A stretch of 64,000 nucleotides of DNA. Origin: Lingula anatina (taxonomy: Eukaryota > Brachiopoda > Lingulata > Lingulida > Lingulidae). The stretch is taken from NCBI RefSeq assembly GCF_001039355.2, contig NW_019775386.1:373613-437612 (forward strand), written 5' to 3'. Below the pieces are notes generated by a model that worked only from the letters and a program-made list of their open reading frames with translations, made no database searches and was not told the DNA's origin. Position numbers and translations under genes: made by a program. Positions 63,406 to 64,000 of the stretch are shown here, piece after piece (the stretch's first letter is position 1; the number at the start of each line of letters is the position of its first letter).

Positions 63406-63452
63406 AGAGAGAGGGAGAGAAAGAGAAAAAATCTTCCTACACGTCCCGACAT
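48530..63452 (-). CDS. CARD - TRADD-N-like - coiled coil - vWA - 2x MIB/HERC2 - WWE protein (gene I)
   Basis: 25 exons joined in frame give 1452 residues with the same domain order as gene H: N-terminal motif (5-40), helical linker (41-239), CARD (240-335), TRADD-N-like (336-468), conserved module (469-555), long coiled coil (555-800), four short repeats (about 845-900), vWA (930-1135), two MIB/HERC2 (1218-1280, 1290-1350), WWE (1372-1440). Many exons have the same length as in gene H (129, 75, 113, 86, 71, 74 bases), so the pair arose by tandem duplication. It differs by two extra linker exons (61119-61192, 60649-60800), a longer coiled coil and one intron fewer in the vWA part. Likely a cytosolic scaffold; no catalytic domain seen. 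Confidence 0.88.
48718..48751. repeat. (AATT)n microsatellite
   Basis: About eight TTAA/AATT units in the last intron of gene I. Confidence 0.9.
49402..49666. mobile_element. Harbinger-like MITE, copy 4 (long form)
   Basis: Flanked by TTA on both sides, ends GACCCCGTTCCCA and TGGGAATGGGGTC are perfect inverses. It is about 40 bases longer than the other copies. Sits in a gene I intron, its edge at intron position +8 after the exon at 49674-49809. Confidence 0.85.
50778..52752 (-). CDS. Gene I, two MIB/HERC2 domain exons
   Basis: Exons 52640-52752 (helical), 52197-52386, 51517-51666, 51030-51115, 50778-50848. First domain: [49 protein letters not shown]. Second: [47 protein letters not shown]. 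Closer to the family consensus than gene H. A huge (AT)n tract starts 7 bases after the donor of the exon at 52197-52386. Confidence 0.92.
51836..52189. repeat. Cluster of three long (AT)n tracts with one N
   Basis: Tracts at 51836-51887, 52013-52069 and 52116-52189, with an N at 51893 and a T run at 52070-52089. They lie in one gene I intron. Long stretches of alternating Ile-Tyr in frames here are artefacts of the repeat. Confidence 0.95.
52972..53178. mobile_element. Harbinger-like MITE, copy 3
   Basis: Flanked by TAA on both sides, ends GGGTGCATTCCC and GGGAATGGGGTC. In a gene I intron, same orientation as copy 2. Confidence 0.85.
53515..56776 (-). CDS. Gene I, vWA domain exons
   Basis: Exons 56657-56776, 56144-56272, 54947-55021, 54470-54591, 54070-54174, 53515-53647. 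MIDAS parts: [18 protein letters not shown] (Thr kept, unlike gene H) and [11 protein letters not shown]. The metal site looks complete. The domain ends [16 protein letters not shown]. Confidence 0.87.
53660..53690. repeat. (TAAA)n microsatellite
   Basis: About seven units in a gene I intron just past the exon acceptor at 53647; a like run is at 50401-50432. Confidence 0.9.
55303..55759. repeat. Direct duplication split by one N (assembly artefact likely)
   Basis: About 220 bases ending at 55523 recur, seemingly without change, up to about 55758, with an N at 55524. All in a gene I intron; no exon is affected. Confidence 0.85.
57270..58622 (-). CDS. Gene I, conserved module, long coiled coil and Gly/Ala/Met repeats
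   Basis: One 451-residue exon. [20 protein letters not shown] to [12 protein letters not shown] is the module shared with gene H. About 240 residues of heptads follow ([40 protein letters not shown]). Near the end, four tandem units of about 11-12 residues around GAVAMPP (57346-57480) are followed by a charged tail. Donor G/GTGTGT. Confidence 0.82.
58798..59196 (-). CDS. Gene I, TRADD-N-like domain exon (tentative)
   Basis: 133 residues, phase 1-1. The core [64 protein letters not shown] matches gene H far better than the flanking CARDs do. This is the best-conserved part of the N-terminal half. Confidence 0.55.
59506..59793 (-). CDS. Gene I, CARD exon
   Basis: 96 residues, phase 1-1. [79 protein letters not shown]. 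It shares the six-helix CARD pattern with gene H, though only about a third of residues agree by eye, so the two copies have diverged most here. Confidence 0.82.
60109..63452 (-). CDS. Gene I, exons 1-7: N-terminal motif and linker
   Basis: Exons 63441-63452 (MSGR only), 63002-63109, 62104-62251, 61573-61737, 61119-61192, 60649-60800, 60109-60167. [20 protein letters not shown] and [10 protein letters not shown] match gene H. The third and fourth exons are coiled coil ([38 protein letters not shown]). The next three are low-complexity linker, not matched in gene H. The first exon codes only four residues and depends on the ATG at 63450-63452. Confidence 0.72.
61469..61545. repeat. (TTTA)n microsatellite followed by T and G runs
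   Basis: About 18 units in a gene I intron, ending near the donor of the exon at 61573-61737. Confidence 0.95.
63368..63403. repeat. (TG)n microsatellite followed by (GA)-rich tract
   Basis: About 17 TG units, then GAGAGAGGGAGAGAAAGAG, in the first intron of gene I, about 40 bases from its 12-base first exon. Confidence 0.95.
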
Positions 63453-64000
63453 TTCCTTCTTTCGGTTTTCTTCGAAATTAGCTCACGTGGCTGAAATGAT
63501 AAAATTAATATGGAATCTCTTAATCAATCCATTATTACACAGGATTTTATACATGTACTTTCTACGAATATTCCCTTTCGGAGCAACGGGATGCATTCAC
63601 AAGGCGCAGTTTATTTACACAGGTTATAGTACTGTAACGGGGTAAATATAGTGCCGGTGTGCATAAACCGGGGTAACGTCGGGGAAAAGAAACATGGCGG
63701 CGTAGCAGACGCTGAGCAGCTTGTGCACTGCTTAGTAGCTTATATATCGTTAACCTATTAAATTTATGAAAAAGAAAGCACAGCGTTGTTGTACTGGATT
63801 GCTGAGGAAGTGCACCGCTACAAAATTGGCGCCCAAAAGCGGGGCACGAAGGCTGGAGAATTCACGGACCCATTGCCTGGCAAGTTGCAAACGACACTGA
63901 ATCTGAAAAGCGGCGCACGTTATGTTATAATGTGTTACGTGTTATTTAATTGCCAAACAGACTTTGGTGAAGACTCTGACAGTCCTTGTTATTAGATTTA
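63453..64000. other. Upstream region of gene I and right edge
   Basis: The gene I promoter should be here. On the plus strand a frame at about 63786-63995 (ends QTDFGEDSDSPCY and TAG) has a less AT-rich, coding-like composition (RGTKAGEFTDPLPGKLQTTL) but begins without an ATG. It could be part of an exon of a divergent gene; I do not recognise it. Confidence 0.3.

Overview
This is nuclear DNA from an animal, most likely a marine invertebrate. The genes have many short exons with GT-AG introns, long AT-rich introns and spacers full of microsatellites, and protein families typical of metazoans (CARD, WWE, MIB/HERC2, PAN-like, neuroligin-like). An invertebrate deuterostome such as a lancelet, hemichordate or echinoderm, or a lophotrochozoan, would fit. 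The sequence alone does not settle the species. No prokaryotic, viral or CRISPR content was seen. All gene models were built by hand from splice signals, reading-frame continuity and comparison between paralogues; six of the seven give complete frames from ATG to stop.

Layout from left to right: (A) part of an unidentified, probably mitochondrial gene on the minus strand (963-1787). (B) A Gfo/Idh/MocA-family oxidoreductase, minus strand (3893-9670, 428 aa), with a tandem pair of equal-length alternative exons covering the catalytic His segment. (C) A Golgi carbohydrate sulfotransferase of the HNK-1/chondroitin 4-O type, plus strand (10976-12735, 364 aa). (E) A cholinesterase-like, neuroligin-like membrane protein without its catalytic triad, minus strand (16670-21284, 680 aa). 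(F) and (G) A convergent pair of paralogous type II membrane proteins with PAN/apple-like cysteine modules (23440-27574 plus, 399 aa; 29310-32498 minus, 337 aa). (H) and (I) Two large tandem paralogues on the minus strand (34810-46760, 1254 aa; 48530-63452, 1452 aa), each encoding N-terminal helices, CARD, a TRADD-N-like domain, coiled coil, vWA, two MIB/HERC2 domains and WWE.

The H/I pair is the most notable content. It joins a death-fold recruitment domain to a WWE domain (a class that often reads poly-ADP-ribose) and to ubiquitin-ligase-type MIB/HERC2 modules, but has no RING, HECT or caspase domain of its own. This suggests an adaptor or sensor of innate immunity or cell death, which is inference.

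Spacers and introns hold several non-autonomous DNA transposon families: four Harbinger-like MITEs with TAA/TTA target duplications, three hAT-like elements, and two single elements with inverted ends. There are also many (TTTA)n, (AT)n, (AC)n and (TC)n runs. Two short duplications next to a single N look like assembly artefacts.
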